Shown here piece by piece: positions 7,794 through 17,415 of a stretch of 64,000 nt of DNA; within the stretch, counting starts at the first letter, position 1, and each line of letters begins with the position of its first letter. This stretch comes from an uncultured Bacteroidaceae bacterium (GTDB lineage: Bacteria > Bacteroidota > Bacteroidia > Bacteroidales > Bacteroidaceae), in the NCBI GenBank assembly GCA_905234605.1, contig CAJOIE010000010.1, positions 1 to 64,000 on the forward strand. The letters run 5' to 3'. The notes beneath the pieces were generated by a model. It saw nothing but the letters and a program-made list of their open reading frames with translations. It did not search any database and was not told the origin of the DNA. The position numbers and the translations under genes were made by a program.

Positions 7794-8330
7794 ATGAAAA
7801 GACCACGCATCAACTGCCTGTGCCGCTGCATGCCTCTTGCAGGCATCGTGCTCCTCAACCCCACGGACACTGCGGCCATCGTGCATGACGCCTGCCGCCG
7901 CATCGATGCCCAGGCGCGCCCGCGCCACATAGCACGCATAGGCCGCTACGCCGCCGCCACGCTGCTCTCGGCAGGACACCCCGTGCTCGCGCTCCGCATG
8001 CTCACCACCACCCTCAGCTCCATGCTCCATGCCGACGACGAATGGCTACGCCGCTATGCCGACAGCTACCGCCCGAGCTACCCGCCGCACAGCATACCCT
8101 GGAGCCAGCGCATCAGCCTCTGCGACGCCATCGACCTGGCCCATCGCGCAGACACTCTCTACAAGGCTCTCGGACATCCCGAGGAGGCACACTGCTGCCG
8201 CGATGCACGGCGCTACTACGACTACAGTTTCGCTGATCTCTATGAGGTCAGCCTCACTGAGCTCCACGACCTCTCTGCCTTCCGGCCCTTCACCCCCTCC
8301 GCGCTCTACGCTCCCGACTACCCCTCGTGA
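7794..8330 (+). CDS. Uncharacterised 178-residue protein
   Basis: The ATG start gives MKRPRINCLCRCMPL; a GTG 14 codons upstream is possible. It is rich in Cys, His, Arg and Tyr, with a helical middle (AAATLLSAGHPVLALRMLTT) and a C-terminal DARRYYDYSFADLYEVSLTE segment. No signal peptide, membrane segment or family motif was recognised. Codon third positions are GC-rich like the neighbours, supporting real coding. It is monocistronic: a structured leader lies upstream and a strong hairpin follows. Function unknown. Confidence 0.6.
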   Translation: MKRPRINCLCRCMPLAGIVLLNPTDTAAIVHDACRRIDAQARPRHIARIGRYAAATLLSAGHPVLALRMLTTTLSSMLHADDEWLRRYADSYRPSYPPHSIPWSQRISLCDAIDLAHRADTLYKALGHPEEAHCCRDARRYYDYSFADLYEVSLTELHDLSAFRPFTPSALYAPDYPS

Positions 8331-8372
8331 GCATGCCCGACAGGCAGCCACAACTTGTTTGCACCTCCTGAC

Positions 8373-8423
8373 AGCCTCCTTCCTGACCCCTTGCCTCGTG
8401 GGCAAGGATGCCAGAAGGAGGCT
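8373..8423 (+). terminator. Two-tier hairpin after the 7794 gene
   Basis: AGCCTCCTTC (8373-8382) pairs with GAAGGAGGCT (8414-8423), and inside it CCTTGCC (8389-8395) pairs with GGCAAGG (8401-8407). It sits 43 bp past the stop codon. No T-tract follows, so termination is inferred from position. Confidence 0.5.
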
Positions 8424-8514
8424 ACCAGCGAGGGGGTGAAATTGGGGCTGGTAACTTTTTCGTTTGCTTTAACAAACTTTAACCATGCGGGGGGGTGAGC
8501 AACGCCCTTCTATA

Positions 8515-8522
8515 TACCTTTG
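8515..8522 (+). promoter_or_regulatory. Promoter -7 box for the large secreted protein
   Basis: TACCTTTG lies 85 nt upstream of the ATG at 8608. The long leader (about 80 nt) is AT-rich near the start codon, typical of highly expressed Bacteroidetes genes. Confidence 0.6.
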
Positions 8523-8607
8523 CGCCGATTTGGAGGCATGATCTCAGACCATGCTTCCGCGTACACGCGCGCATATCATATTAACTTATCACATTTATAA
8601 AACAAAC

Positions 8608-11600
8608 ATGAAACTGCAAACATTGTTGGCTGCCGTCGTGGCAGCCGCAGTCAGTCTGGGCGCACAAGCCTGGGATGGCACCGAAGGTAAGGTCTACCTT
8701 CAGAATGTTGGCTCCGGTCTCTGGTGGGGAGCAGGCAACGACTGGGGCACACGTGGCACTCTGCTGCAGCACCCCGAGTATGTAACCCTGCATGGCAGTG
8801 ACGGTTCGTTCACGATGGAGTCGCAGGTGGATAATGGCAACAGCAGCTATTGGTTTGCCGGCGACTATATGGATGGCTCATCTGACAAAGCCATAACCCT
8901 CACCATCACACAAGTGGGTGACTACTACACCATAGCCAACGGCTCTTCCTATTTTGGCTACGATGGCACGTCCACATTGCTTGGCAAAGGCGTGAGTGCC
9001 GATAGCGACAACGGCAAGTGGCGCATCTACTCGCAGAGCGAGATGGTGGCATCGCTCGCGTCGGCCACAGCGGCCGCCCCTGTCGATGCCACGTTCCTGA
9101 TTGCCGACCCTGGGTTTGGCCGCAACAACAGGAGTAAAGACAGCTGGACATATAGCTCTCAGACGAGTGACGAAAAGACCAATTTCTCAATCAGCTCAAC
9201 CTCTAACTGGCCTAACGGCTATTGCTGTGAATCCTATCATGCATATTTCACCATATCGCAAAGCATCAGCAGCGTGCCGAATGGTGTGTACGGAATGAAA
9301 GCACATGGCTTCTATCGTCAGGATGGCACCGACAATGCCCACATACCATACTTCTTCCTCAATAGTGGCAAACGCTATTTCCCTCTCCGGACAGGCACAG
9401 AGAACTCAATGCAGGCGGCAGCCTCTGCTTTTGCCGCAGGCAACTATGAGACAGAGGAGCTGCTGATACTTGTGACAGATAACACAATCAGCATTGGTGC
9501 CGCTCTGGATGGCAACTACAACCTGTGGTGCGCGTTTTCCTACTTCGAGCTCAATTATTATGGCAATGGCACAGACGTCCACTACACCATTCCCATCACC
9601 AACGACATGCCTACGGCAAATGCCACTGGATGGACGGTGCTGAATGCATCCTCCGAAACTGCCGCCCCCAATGCTTTTGACACGGCCACCAATACTGCCG
9701 AGTTCTGGGGTATGCAAGGATTTAGCATCAAGCAGACCCTCACGAGCCTGCCGGCGGGTATGTATCAGCTCAAGGCTACGGCCTTGACGCGCACCGGCTA
9801 CACGACGACTCTCAGTGCCAACGATAACACTATGAACATTGCTACAGTGAGCACTGGTCAGGCCAACAGCCGAACCGATGTAAGCGCATTGTTCAATGCG
9901 GGCTACTGTGTGAATGAGCTCAACTTCACCCTGGCCGAGGCCGGCGACGTGACCATAGGGCTTACCACAGGCACAACAGGCGACGCATGGACCGTGTGGC
10001 GCAACTTCTCGCTCGAGTATCTGGGCACAGTGTCGCAGGTGGCATCGGAGCTCAATGCCTTGATAACAGCTGCCAAGGCTGTCGATGTCAGTGGCATCAG
10101 CAATACCACGGTGACATCGTTCTGGAGCAGCCTTATCAGTGATGCCGAGACCGCCTACAACAACGGCTCGCCCACCAGTGCTGACGCTGTGGCTGCCAGC
10201 ACACAGGCTCTCACCACCTATCAGCCTGTCATTGAGGCTATCGCCGCCAGCTACGTGTCCGGCTCAGCCGCCGACTTCACCGCAGCTATCGTCAACCCAG
10301 GCTTTGAGCAGGGCAACCTGACGGGATGGACCACGACCACCAGTGACGATACAGGTGCCAAGGCAACCAATGATAACACCTACCGGATGAGCAACTATGA
10401 GGGCAACTATCTCTTCAACACATGGGCTCATGGTTACCCCATCACACAGACCATCACGGGTCTGCCCAACGGCTACTATACGCTGTCGGCCGTACTGTCG
10501 TCTGCCGGCGGTCGTGTGTTCCTGCTTGGCAATGGTGCCTACAATGGCATCGTTTGCGCAACTGCTACAGTGGGCTATCAGCACTCAATGACAGTGCATG
10601 TCACCGACGGCACGCTGACTCTTGGTGCCGTGGGCTCCAACAACGACCACGAACTCACTTATGTGGCAGATGGTGTATGGTGGTATAAGGCCGACAACTT
10701 CCAACTGCAATACCTCGGCACGGAGGATCCCATCACGGCAGCAGACATAGCAGCCATCAAGGCCACCATACCCACAGGCAAGATGCAGACAACGACCCAG
10801 TCGGCATTGGACAGCGCAAAGGATGCCTTCAACGCAGAGTCCTCGACCGACAACTATCATGCCCTCTATGCAGCAATCCTGCCAGCCATGCAGAGTGCCT
10901 ACGCCTATTCACAGGCCAAGGCCACATTCGACAGCGTAGAAGATCTGTTGGCCGCCACCAACATCTTCAGCGCATCGGCCAAGAGTACCTTCGACACCGG
11001 AACGCTCAACCCCTGGACTGCGAAGTATGAGAATGGCACCATGACCAACGATGAAGCCATTGGCCTGAACACCACATTCTACGGTAACACATGGGCCTCG
11101 CATTCATATCCTGTCCAGACACTGCTCATTGATGCATGGGACAATATAATAGCCGGAGAAGAGATATTCTATGTCAACACATGGAGCACGGAGGGCAACT
11201 CCGATGGTTCCGGCATGACAACCCCGTTCTTTGAGTACTGGACGGCAGATGCCAGCACTCTCACATCGCGCACACTCACAGCCCACATGGACAACATGCC
11301 GGCAGGCGACTACACGCTCACTGCCCTCGTCCGTGTGCGTGTCACCAACAACGCCGCCGTGGATCTCACTAAGGCATCACTCCAGATTAACGATGCCACC
11401 GCCACGACCTTCTCCAGCCTGTCACGAATAGGCGAGACACAGTTCTACTATGGCACTGTCACTGCTACTGCCACAACCAGCAGTGAGGGCACGGTGACCT
11501 TCAAGTTCAACATCGGAGATGGTGCCAACCTGAGTTGGCTGTCCTTCAAGAATGTTAAGTACACCTGTGCGGCTTCTCCGACAGCTGCTCAGTGGACAAC

Positions 11601-12972
11601 CCTGAAAGGGCTTATCGATGCAGCAGAGAGCAGTCTGGGCTTCGCCAATGGCGAGTATGCTCCATACCGTAATGTCGCAGCCATCACCCAACTGTCTGCT
11701 GCAAAGGAAATATATGCTGAAAAGGATGATGCCGAGAGCACACTGACATACACCGACGTCGCCGATGCTATCCAGAGCATGCAGAGCGCAACATGGTATC
11801 CCAACTCTGGTGAGGTGAACGCTTTCTGCGGAGGCGACTTCACGCAGTATGAGACCGTTGACGGACAGGACTTCCCTTACGGCTGGAATCTCTATAACGG
11901 CGACTCGAACAAGTCGCGCATCATGGGCGGCACCGAAGGAACTACGAATGCAGGCCTCTCGGCATCCTCATCGGGCAAGGCTCTGTTGATGAAGTACAAT
12001 GCCACATACGGCGAGGCCGCCGGCTACACCATGCCGCTGAAGGCCGGACAGCTCTACAAGCTCACCTTCAAGTACTGCGGTTGGAACGATAGCAACCAAA
12101 ACACAAATGTCGTTATCACAGACCCTGCCAGCAACAGCATCACTCTGAAGCCTGAGTTCGTTCCGGCAACTTCCGATGGTTACAGCAACGCCAGCAGCTG
12201 GGCTACATACACGGGCTACTTCGTCTCAACAACAGCAGGCAACTATCTCGTAAACTTTAACAAGGTGTACAGCGAGCAGCGTCAGATAGCCATTGCCGAC
12301 ATCGACTTGCGCACATCCTCCGAGGCTCTGACCTTTGCCGAGGCCGACGGCTCGCATCCAGCCTTCGCCGCAGGCACCTATCCCACGGTGGCTCTCGACC
12401 GCACGTTCTCCACTACAGGCTTTAGCACCGTCGTGCTGCCATTCGCCCTCGATGCCACCGCCACCGCCGATGTCTTCAGCAAGGTGTATGAGCTCAATGC
12501 CGTCAGCGGCGAGAGCATCAGGTTCACCGAGGCTACCAGCATCACCGCCGGCAAACCCTACCTCGTGCAGGCCAAGAGCACGACGCTCTCTGCCACCGAT
12601 GTGGCTGTCGACCCTGCAACGACCGTCACTGGCACAGCTGTCAACGATGCTGCAACAGAAGTGACCTTCACGGGCACCTTCAGCAAGATTGACGCCCTGC
12701 CCACTGATGGCAGTGCCTACGTGGTGAGCGGTACCAGCCTCTACAGCGTGGACAGCGCAGTGAGCCTCAAGGCCTACCGTGCCTACTTCGTCGTATCGTC
12801 GGTCGGCGGCGTGAAGCACTTTGTGCTCGACTTCAACGGCATCAGCACCGATGTGCACGGCATCGAGGCTGCCACAGCCAATGCTCCCGCCTACAACCTT
12901 GCAGGCCAGCGCGTGCAGCAGCCCCGCAAGGGCATCTACGTCGTGGGCGGCAAGAAGATGGTCGTGCGCTGA
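8608..12972 (+). CDS. Large modular secreted protein
   Basis: 1454 residues from MKLQTLLAAVVAAAVSLGAQA, a clear signal peptide; an upstream in-frame ATG would bury it. At least four related beta-rich modules follow. Each has a PN/PAG-Y core (VPNGVYGMKAHGFYR near 222, LPAGMYQLKATAL near 380, LPNGYYTLSAV near 618, MPAGDYTLTALVR near 896), and several end in F-x-L-x-YLG. Module starts resemble carbohydrate-binding folds (VNPGFEQGNLTGW). Near 1270 a STVVLPFAL domain begins, shared with the protein at 31930. The C-terminus is YNLAGQRVQQPRKG then VVGGKKMVVR, like Bacteroidales sorting tails. Probably cell-surface or exported and glycan-binding (inference); no catalytic motif was seen. Confidence 0.85.
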   Translation: MKLQTLLAAVVAAAVSLGAQAWDGTEGKVYLQNVGSGLWWGAGNDWGTRGTLLQHPEYVTLHGSDGSFTMESQVDNGNSSYWFAGDYMDGSSDKAITLTITQVGDYYTIANGSSYFGYDGTSTLLGKGVSADSDNGKWRIYSQSEMVASLASATAAAPVDATFLIADPGFGRNNRSKDSWTYSSQTSDEKTNFSISSTSNWPNGYCCESYHAYFTISQSISSVPNGVYGMKAHGFYRQDGTDNAHIPYFFLNSGKRYFPLRTGTENSMQAAASAFAAGNYETEELLILVTDNTISIGAALDGNYNLWCAFSYFELNYYGNGTDVHYTIPITNDMPTANATGWTVLNASSETAAPNAFDTATNTAEFWGMQGFSIKQTLTSLPAGMYQLKATALTRTGYTTTLSANDNTMNIATVSTGQANSRTDVSALFNAGYCVNELNFTLAEAGDVTIGLTTGTTGDAWTVWRNFSLEYLGTVSQVASELNALITAAKAVDVSGISNTTVTSFWSSLISDAETAYNNGSPTSADAVAASTQALTTYQPVIEAIAASYVSGSAADFTAAIVNPGFEQGNLTGWTTTTSDDTGAKATNDNTYRMSNYEGNYLFNTWAHGYPITQTITGLPNGYYTLSAVLSSAGGRVFLLGNGAYNGIVCATATVGYQHSMTVHVTDGTLTLGAVGSNNDHELTYVADGVWWYKADNFQLQYLGTEDPITAADIAAIKATIPTGKMQTTTQSALDSAKDAFNAESSTDNYHALYAAILPAMQSAYAYSQAKATFDSVEDLLAATNIFSASAKSTFDTGTLNPWTAKYENGTMTNDEAIGLNTTFYGNTWASHSYPVQTLLIDAWDNIIAGEEIFYVNTWSTEGNSDGSGMTTPFFEYWTADASTLTSRTLTAHMDNMPAGDYTLTALVRVRVTNNAAVDLTKASLQINDATATTFSSLSRIGETQFYYGTVTATATTSSEGTVTFKFNIGDGANLSWLSFKNVKYTCAASPTAAQWTTLKGLIDAAESSLGFANGEYAPYRNVAAITQLSAAKEIYAEKDDAESTLTYTDVADAIQSMQSATWYPNSGEVNAFCGGDFTQYETVDGQDFPYGWNLYNGDSNKSRIMGGTEGTTNAGLSASSSGKALLMKYNATYGEAAGYTMPLKAGQLYKLTFKYCGWNDSNQNTNVVITDPASNSITLKPEFVPATSDGYSNASSWATYTGYFVSTTAGNYLVNFNKVYSEQRQIAIADIDLRTSSEALTFAEADGSHPAFAAGTYPTVALDRTFSTTGFSTVVLPFALDATATADVFSKVYELNAVSGESIRFTEATSITAGKPYLVQAKSTTLSATDVAVDPATTVTGTAVNDAATEVTFTGTFSKIDALPTDGSAYVVSGTSLYSVDSAVSLKAYRAYFVVSSVGGVKHFVLDFNGISTDVHGIEAATANAPAYNLAGQRVQQPRKGIYVVGGKKMVVR

Positions 12973-13022
12973 ACGGTTATGCCAAGTAATGTTAGAATGT
13001 ATAATGTAAAAGCAACAAGACA

Positions 13023-13220
13023 ATGAACAAGACACGCTATATCGCACCCGCACTGCGCACTGTGGCACTCGGCCAGGCCGATGCCCTGCTGCTGACCGCT
13101 TCCACCGAGGAGGAAAGCATCCTTGGCAATGGCGGCGGCACAGGCACCGGTGGCGTCACCGAAGGTGGTGCCAAAGGCCGCAGCGGCTACAACGTCTGGA
13201 ACGACGACTGGAGCCGCTGA
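13023..13220 (+). CDS. Small YIAP-type protein
   Basis: 65 residues: MNKTRYIAPALRTVALGQAD, then LLLTAS, an acidic stretch, and a Gly/Thr-rich C-terminus ending NVWNDDWSR. There is no signal peptide. The layout (basic start, IAP, hydrophobic LL-S, then Gly-rich tail) matches the 52-residue protein at 33136, which also follows a secreted protein with the same C-terminal domain. The 50-bp spacer carries AATGTTAGAATGTATAATGT, similar to the spacer at 33096. Such small proteins are widespread in Bacteroidales; their role is unknown to me. A modified-peptide precursor or co-secreted partner are possibilities only. Confidence 0.7.
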   Translation: MNKTRYIAPALRTVALGQADALLLTASTEEESILGNGGGTGTGGVTEGGAKGRSGYNVWNDDWSR

Positions 13221-13251
13221 CGGGCGCAATGTAAATAATGTATGATATATG

Positions 13252-13318
13252 CCGCGATGGGCACTCGTGCCCATCGCGGTGCAAAAGGAGCATCTTGCAG
13301 CTCCGTGCTGCAAGGATG
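13252..13318 (+). terminator. Double hairpin terminator
   Basis: CCGCGATGGGCAC (13252-13264) pairs perfectly with GTGCCCATCGCGG (13267-13279). A second stem, CATCTTGCAGC (13291-13301) with GCTGCAAGGATG (13307-13318), follows and is trailed by TTAAGTTAATAAAGTT. Both lie just past the small protein's stop codon. Confidence 0.7.
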
Positions 13319-13337
13319 TTAAGTTAATAAAGTTAGA

Positions 13338-13369
13338 AACGAGGCTCTGCTGTGAAGCAGGGCCTCGTT
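13338..13369 (-). terminator. hisS terminator
   Basis: A 14-bp stem (13338-13351 with 13356-13369, loop GTGA, one G-T pair). On the minus strand it is followed by TTTCTAACTTTATTAACTT, a T-rich tail. It sits about 105 bp past the hisS stop, between convergent genes, so it may serve both. Confidence 0.65.
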
Positions 13370-13473
13370 GTATAAGTGCTGTCGTTCTCTTCCTCACTCC
13401 TCCCGACCCGTCTCCCGCGGGAATGGAAGTGGAAAGAGTGCCACAGCGTGGCAGACAGATGAACTGTTACATT

Positions 13474-14841
13474 CTACACCTGTTGTGCAGCGGGCTGCGT
13501 CAGCTTGGCTATGAGCTGCTCGGGGGTGAGACGTTGCTGCTCGCCGCTCTGCATGTCCTTGAGTGTGAGGCAGCCGGCGGCCATCTCCTCTTCGCCGGCC
13601 AGAGCCACGTAGGGGATGGCGTTGGCGTTGGCATACTGCATCTGCTTCTTCATCTTGGCTGCGGAGGGATAGACCTCAGTGCGTATGCCGGCACGCCGTG
13701 CGGCGGCGGCTGTGCGGAGGGCGTATGCGGCCTCGGCCTCGCCGAAGTTGACAAAGAGGAGCTGCGTGGCAGTGGTGGTGGCCTCGGGGTAGAGGTCGAG
13801 TTCGGAGAGGACGTCGTAGATGCGGTCGGCACCGAAGGATATGCCCACACCGGAGAGCCCGGGCAGACCGAAGATGCCGGTGAGGTTGTCGTAGCGTCCG
13901 CCGCCGGCGATGCTGCCGATGGCGGCATCGAGGGCTTTCACCTCGAAGATGCAGCCTGTGTAGTAGTTGAGGCCGCGTGCCAGGGTGAGGTCGAGCTCTA
14001 TGGCGTTGGCGAGCGGGCCCACTGTGCGCAGCACGTGCTCCACCTCGTCGACGCCCTTAAGGCCTGTGGGTGTGTCGGCGAAGTAACGGCGCATGGTGGC
14101 GAGTTTCTCGTCGCTCGTGCCGCCGCAGGCTATGATGGGTTGCAGCTGCTCAATGGCGGCAGGGGGCAGGCCGGCCTCGGTGAGCTCGGCGCACACGGCG
14201 TCGAGGCCTATCTTGTCGAGCTTGTCGATGGCCACGGTGATGTCCACAATCTTGTCGGCGTGGCCTATCTTCTCGGCTATGCCGGCGAGTATCTTGCGGT
14301 TGTTGATCTTGATGCAGACGCGTATGCCGAAACGGTGGAACACTTCGTCGACAATCTGCATGAGTTCTGCCTCGCACATAAGTGAGTCGGTGCCGACAAT
14401 GTCGGCGTCGCATTGGTAGAATTCGCGGTAGCGCCCTTTCTGCGGGCGGTCGGCACGCCACACGGGTTGTATCTGGTAGCGGCGGAAGGGCAGGGTGAGC
14501 TCATCGTGGTGCTGGACGACGTAGCGTGCGAAGGGCACGGTGAGGTCGTAGCGCAGGCCTTTCTCACACAGCTTGGCTGCCAGTGCCGGCGATGCCTCGG
14601 CGAGCTGGTCGGGGCTGATGCCACGCAGGAAGTCGCCGCTGTTGAGCACCTTGAAGAGCAGCTTGTCGCCTTCTTCGCCATACTTGCCCATGAGTGTGGA
14701 GAGGTTCTCCATGGCTGGCGTCTCTATCTGGCTGAAGCCGTAGAGGGCATAGACGGAGCGTATGGTGTCGAAGATGTAGTTGCGTCGCGCCATCTCGGCG
14801 GGGCCGAAGTCGCGTGTGCCTTTTGGTATTGATGGTTTCAT
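13474..14841 (-). CDS. hisS: Histidyl-tRNA synthetase
   Basis: 455 residues, normal for bacterial HisRS. It charges tRNA-His with histidine using ATP. Class II core: KGTRDFGP start, motif 2 region [20 protein letters not shown] (127-146), the histidine-specific ARGLNYYTG (288-296), GGGRYDNL (313-320) and motif 3 [10 protein letters not shown] (331-340). The C-terminal anticodon-binding domain follows from about 365. The start [12 protein letters not shown] matches the family. It lies 45 bp after murF-alr on the same strand and is probably in that operon. Confidence 0.97.
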   Translation of the reverse strand: MKPSIPKGTRDFGPAEMARRNYIFDTIRSVYALYGFSQIETPAMENLSTLMGKYGEEGDKLLFKVLNSGDFLRGISPDQLAEASPALAAKLCEKGLRYDLTVPFARYVVQHHDELTLPFRRYQIQPVWRADRPQKGRYREFYQCDADIVGTDSLMCEAELMQIVDEVFHRFGIRVCIKINNRKILAGIAEKIGHADKIVDITVAIDKLDKIGLDAVCAELTEAGLPPAAIEQLQPIIACGGTSDEKLATMRRYFADTPTGLKGVDEVEHVLRTVGPLANAIELDLTLARGLNYYTGCIFEVKALDAAIGSIAGGGRYDNLTGIFGLPGLSGVGISFGADRIYDVLSELDLYPEATTTATQLLFVNFGEAEAAYALRTAAAARRAGIRTEVYPSAAKMKKQMQYANANAIPYVALAGEEEMAAGCLTLKDMQSGEQQRLTPEQLIAKLTQPAAQQV

Positions 14842-14886
14842 GTGCTAAATGGTAAATGGTCAAAATGGTGGAATGGCGTGGGGGCT

Positions 14887-17415
14887 TCAGCTCTCAACGG
14901 TATAGACGCGTTTCACGCGCGGCGAGACAGCCGTGAGCACCTCGTATGGGATGGTGCCGATGGCTGTGGCAATCACGGATGGCGGGAGCCCCGGGCCGAA
15001 GACGACGGCTGTGTCGCCCTCATGGCAGTCGATGCCGGTGACATCGATCATGCACACGTCCATGCATATATTGCCCACGTATGGAGCTTGCTTTCCTGCC
15101 ACGAGACAGTAGCCGTGGCGGTTGCCCAGATGTCGGTTCAGACCGTCGGCATAGCCTATTGGCAGTGTGGCGATGCGGCTGTCGCGGTCGAGCTGTGTGC
15201 GGCGGCTGTAGCCGATGCTCTCACCGGCCGGCACGTCGCGTAGCTGCAAGATGGTCGTGCGCAGAGTGGAGATGGGTGTGAGGCGGGTCTGGCTGTCTGC
15301 TGAAGGGTTGACGCCGTAGAGGCCTATGCCGAGGCGCACCATGTCGGCGTGCCAGGCGGGGAAACGCTCTATGGCGGCCGAGTTGCATATATGTCGCAGG
15401 ATGGGGTGGGGGAACGCAGCCTGCAGCTGCGTGGCAGCAGCCGTGAAGAGCTCCCACTGGCGGGCAGAGAAGGCGTCGTGGGCGGCATCGTCGGCTCCCA
15501 CAAGATGCGTGAACACGCTGCGAACGATGAGTCCGTGCTGTGCCTTGAGGCGCGCTATGAGAACCGGCATGTCGGTCTCGGGGTTGAAGCCCAGGCGGTG
15601 CATGCCTGTGTCGAGCTTGATGTGTATGGGGAAGTTGGTGATGCCCTCGCGCTCGGCAGCGTGGATGAGAGCGTCCAGGAGACGGAAGCTGTACACCTCG
15701 GGCTCCAGGCGGTGGGCGAAGAGTGTGCGGAAGGCGTGGTGCTCTGGGTTCATCACGATGATGCCCGTGGTGATGCCTGCACGGCGCAGCTCGGCCCCCT
15801 CGTCGGCCACGGCCACGGCGAGATAGTCCACGCCATGGTCTTGCAGCGTGCGTGCCACCTCGATGGCTCCTGCCCCATAGGCCGAGGCTTTCACCATGCA
15901 TATCATGCGCGTGTGTGGCTTCAGGAGAGAGCGGTAGTGGTCGTAGTTGCTGACCACGGCCGAGAGGTTCACTTCGAGTGTAGTCTCGTGAACACGCTGC
16001 ACCAGTGCTTCGGTGATGCGGTCGAAGCATGCCGCCCGTGCGCCCTTGATGAGCACCACACGGTCGTGCAGCGAGGCCAGCAGCGGCGAGGTGAGGAAGT
16101 CGGCCGTGGTCTCGAAGAGGGTGCATGAGTAGGTGTAGCGGCCTGCTTCGGCATGCATGGCACAAGCCATGCCCGCGCTCACCTCATGCCCGATGCCCAC
16201 GAAGTCGTCCACGGCATGCTGCTGTGCCAGCTCCGCCACCTGCTCATACAGCTCGGTGAGTGTGAGCCCCGTCTGTTGTATGTCGGAGAGGATGAGCATG
16301 CGGCGGCGTGAGGTGGCATCGGGGCGGCGGCGCATGAAGTCGAGGGCTATCTGGAGTGAGCCCAGGTCGGAGTTGGTAGTGTCGGTGATGAGCGTGCAGC
16401 CGTCGCGTCCCTCCATCACGTCGAGACGCATGGCCACAGGCTCGAGTGAGCTCACCCGCTGTGCTATGGTGCCGGCATCGAGGCCGAGATAGAGGCATGT
16501 GGCAATGCAGTGTATGGCATCCTCTATGCTGGCCTGGTCTATGAATGGCAGAGTGTACGTGCCTGCGGTGTTGCGCCCGTTGATGGCCGATGTGATGTGC
16601 AGCTGCGTGGTCAGCCCTTGTGTGCTGCCTGCCGCGGCTGCGCCTTCGGTTAGGCTCACGTGCACGGGTGCCTCCGTGTCGGTGTAGCTCCAGCCTATAC
16701 GCTCGCCTCGGAATGGTGATAGCGAGGCACACTGGCGTATGAGCTCGTCGTCGGCATTGTAGATGAGCACGCCGGCGTGGCGGAACAGCCGCATCTTCTC
16801 CATGCATTTCTCACGCCGCGAGGCGAAGTTCTCATCGTGGGCCGAGCCTATGTGAGTGAGTATGCCTATGGTGGGCTGTATGATGGCTTCGAGCGGATCC
16901 ATCTCGCCTGGTTCCGAGATGCCTGTCTCGAAGATGCCCATCTGTGTGGTCTCGCTCAGGCGCCACACAGACAGCGGCACGCCAATCTGTGAGTTCCATG
17001 AGCGCGGCGAGCGTGTGATGCTGAGGTCGGGCGAGAGCATCTGGTAGAGCCACTCCTTGACGATGGTCTTGCCGTTGGAGCCGGTTATACCTATAATAGG
17101 TATGCTGAACTCCTCGCGGTGACGCTCGGCCAGCCGTTGCAGAGCCTTGAGCGGCGACGGCACGATGAGGTAGTTGGCATCGGCCTTGGGCTCTTCAGGC
17201 AGCGTGCTCACCACGAATGCGCGCACGCCGCGTGCATAGAGTTCCGTCAGGTAGCGGTGTCCGTCGTTCTTCTGTGTCCGCAGTGCGAAGAATAGTGTCT
17301 GTTCGGGGAAGGTGAGCGAGCGGCTGTCAATGAGCAGCCAGTCGACTGGCGTGTCGGCCGTGCCCACGCGATGTGCTCCGAGCAAGGTGGCAATCTGCTC
17401 TATATGGTAGGTCAT
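14887..17415 (-). CDS. MurF-Alr fusion: MurNAc-tripeptide:D-Ala-D-Ala ligase / alanine racemase
   Basis: 842 residues combining two consecutive steps of peptidoglycan precursor synthesis. Residues 1 to about 465 are a Mur ligase: P-loop GITGSNGKT (109-117), MGIFETGISEPGEMDPLEAI and the C-terminal SDLGSLQIALDFMR block. From about 480, VNLSAVVSNYDHYRSLL starts alanine racemase, with PLP lysine in CMVKASAYGAG (about 507) and the second active-site block VGNICMDVCMIDV (about 781). The racemase makes D-Ala, which after dimerisation is added by MurF to UDP-MurNAc-tripeptide. The fusion is known in Bacteroidetes. The start overlaps the GSCFA stop by 4 bp (ATGA), indicating translational coupling. 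Confidence 0.95.
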   Translation of the reverse strand: MTYHIEQIATLLGAHRVGTADTPVDWLLIDSRSLTFPEQTLFFALRTQKNDGHRYLTELYARGVRAFVVSTLPEEPKADANYLIVPSPLKALQRLAERHREEFSIPIIGITGSNGKTIVKEWLYQMLSPDLSITRSPRSWNSQIGVPLSVWRLSETTQMGIFETGISEPGEMDPLEAIIQPTIGILTHIGSAHDENFASRREKCMEKMRLFRHAGVLIYNADDELIRQCASLSPFRGERIGWSYTDTEAPVHVSLTEGAAAAGSTQGLTTQLHITSAINGRNTAGTYTLPFIDQASIEDAIHCIATCLYLGLDAGTIAQRVSSLEPVAMRLDVMEGRDGCTLITDTTNSDLGSLQIALDFMRRRPDATSRRRMLILSDIQQTGLTLTELYEQVAELAQQHAVDDFVGIGHEVSAGMACAMHAEAGRYTYSCTLFETTADFLTSPLLASLHDRVVLIKGARAACFDRITEALVQRVHETTLEVNLSAVVSNYDHYRSLLKPHTRMICMVKASAYGAGAIEVARTLQDHGVDYLAVAVADEGAELRRAGITTGIIVMNPEHHAFRTLFAHRLEPEVYSFRLLDALIHAAEREGITNFPIHIKLDTGMHRLGFNPETDMPVLIARLKAQHGLIVRSVFTHLVGADDAAHDAFSARQWELFTAAATQLQAAFPHPILRHICNSAAIERFPAWHADMVRLGIGLYGVNPSADSQTRLTPISTLRTTILQLRDVPAGESIGYSRRTQLDRDSRIATLPIGYADGLNRHLGNRHGYCLVAGKQAPYVGNICMDVCMIDVTGIDCHEGDTAVVFGPGLPPSVIATAIGTIPYEVLTAVSPRVKRVYTVES

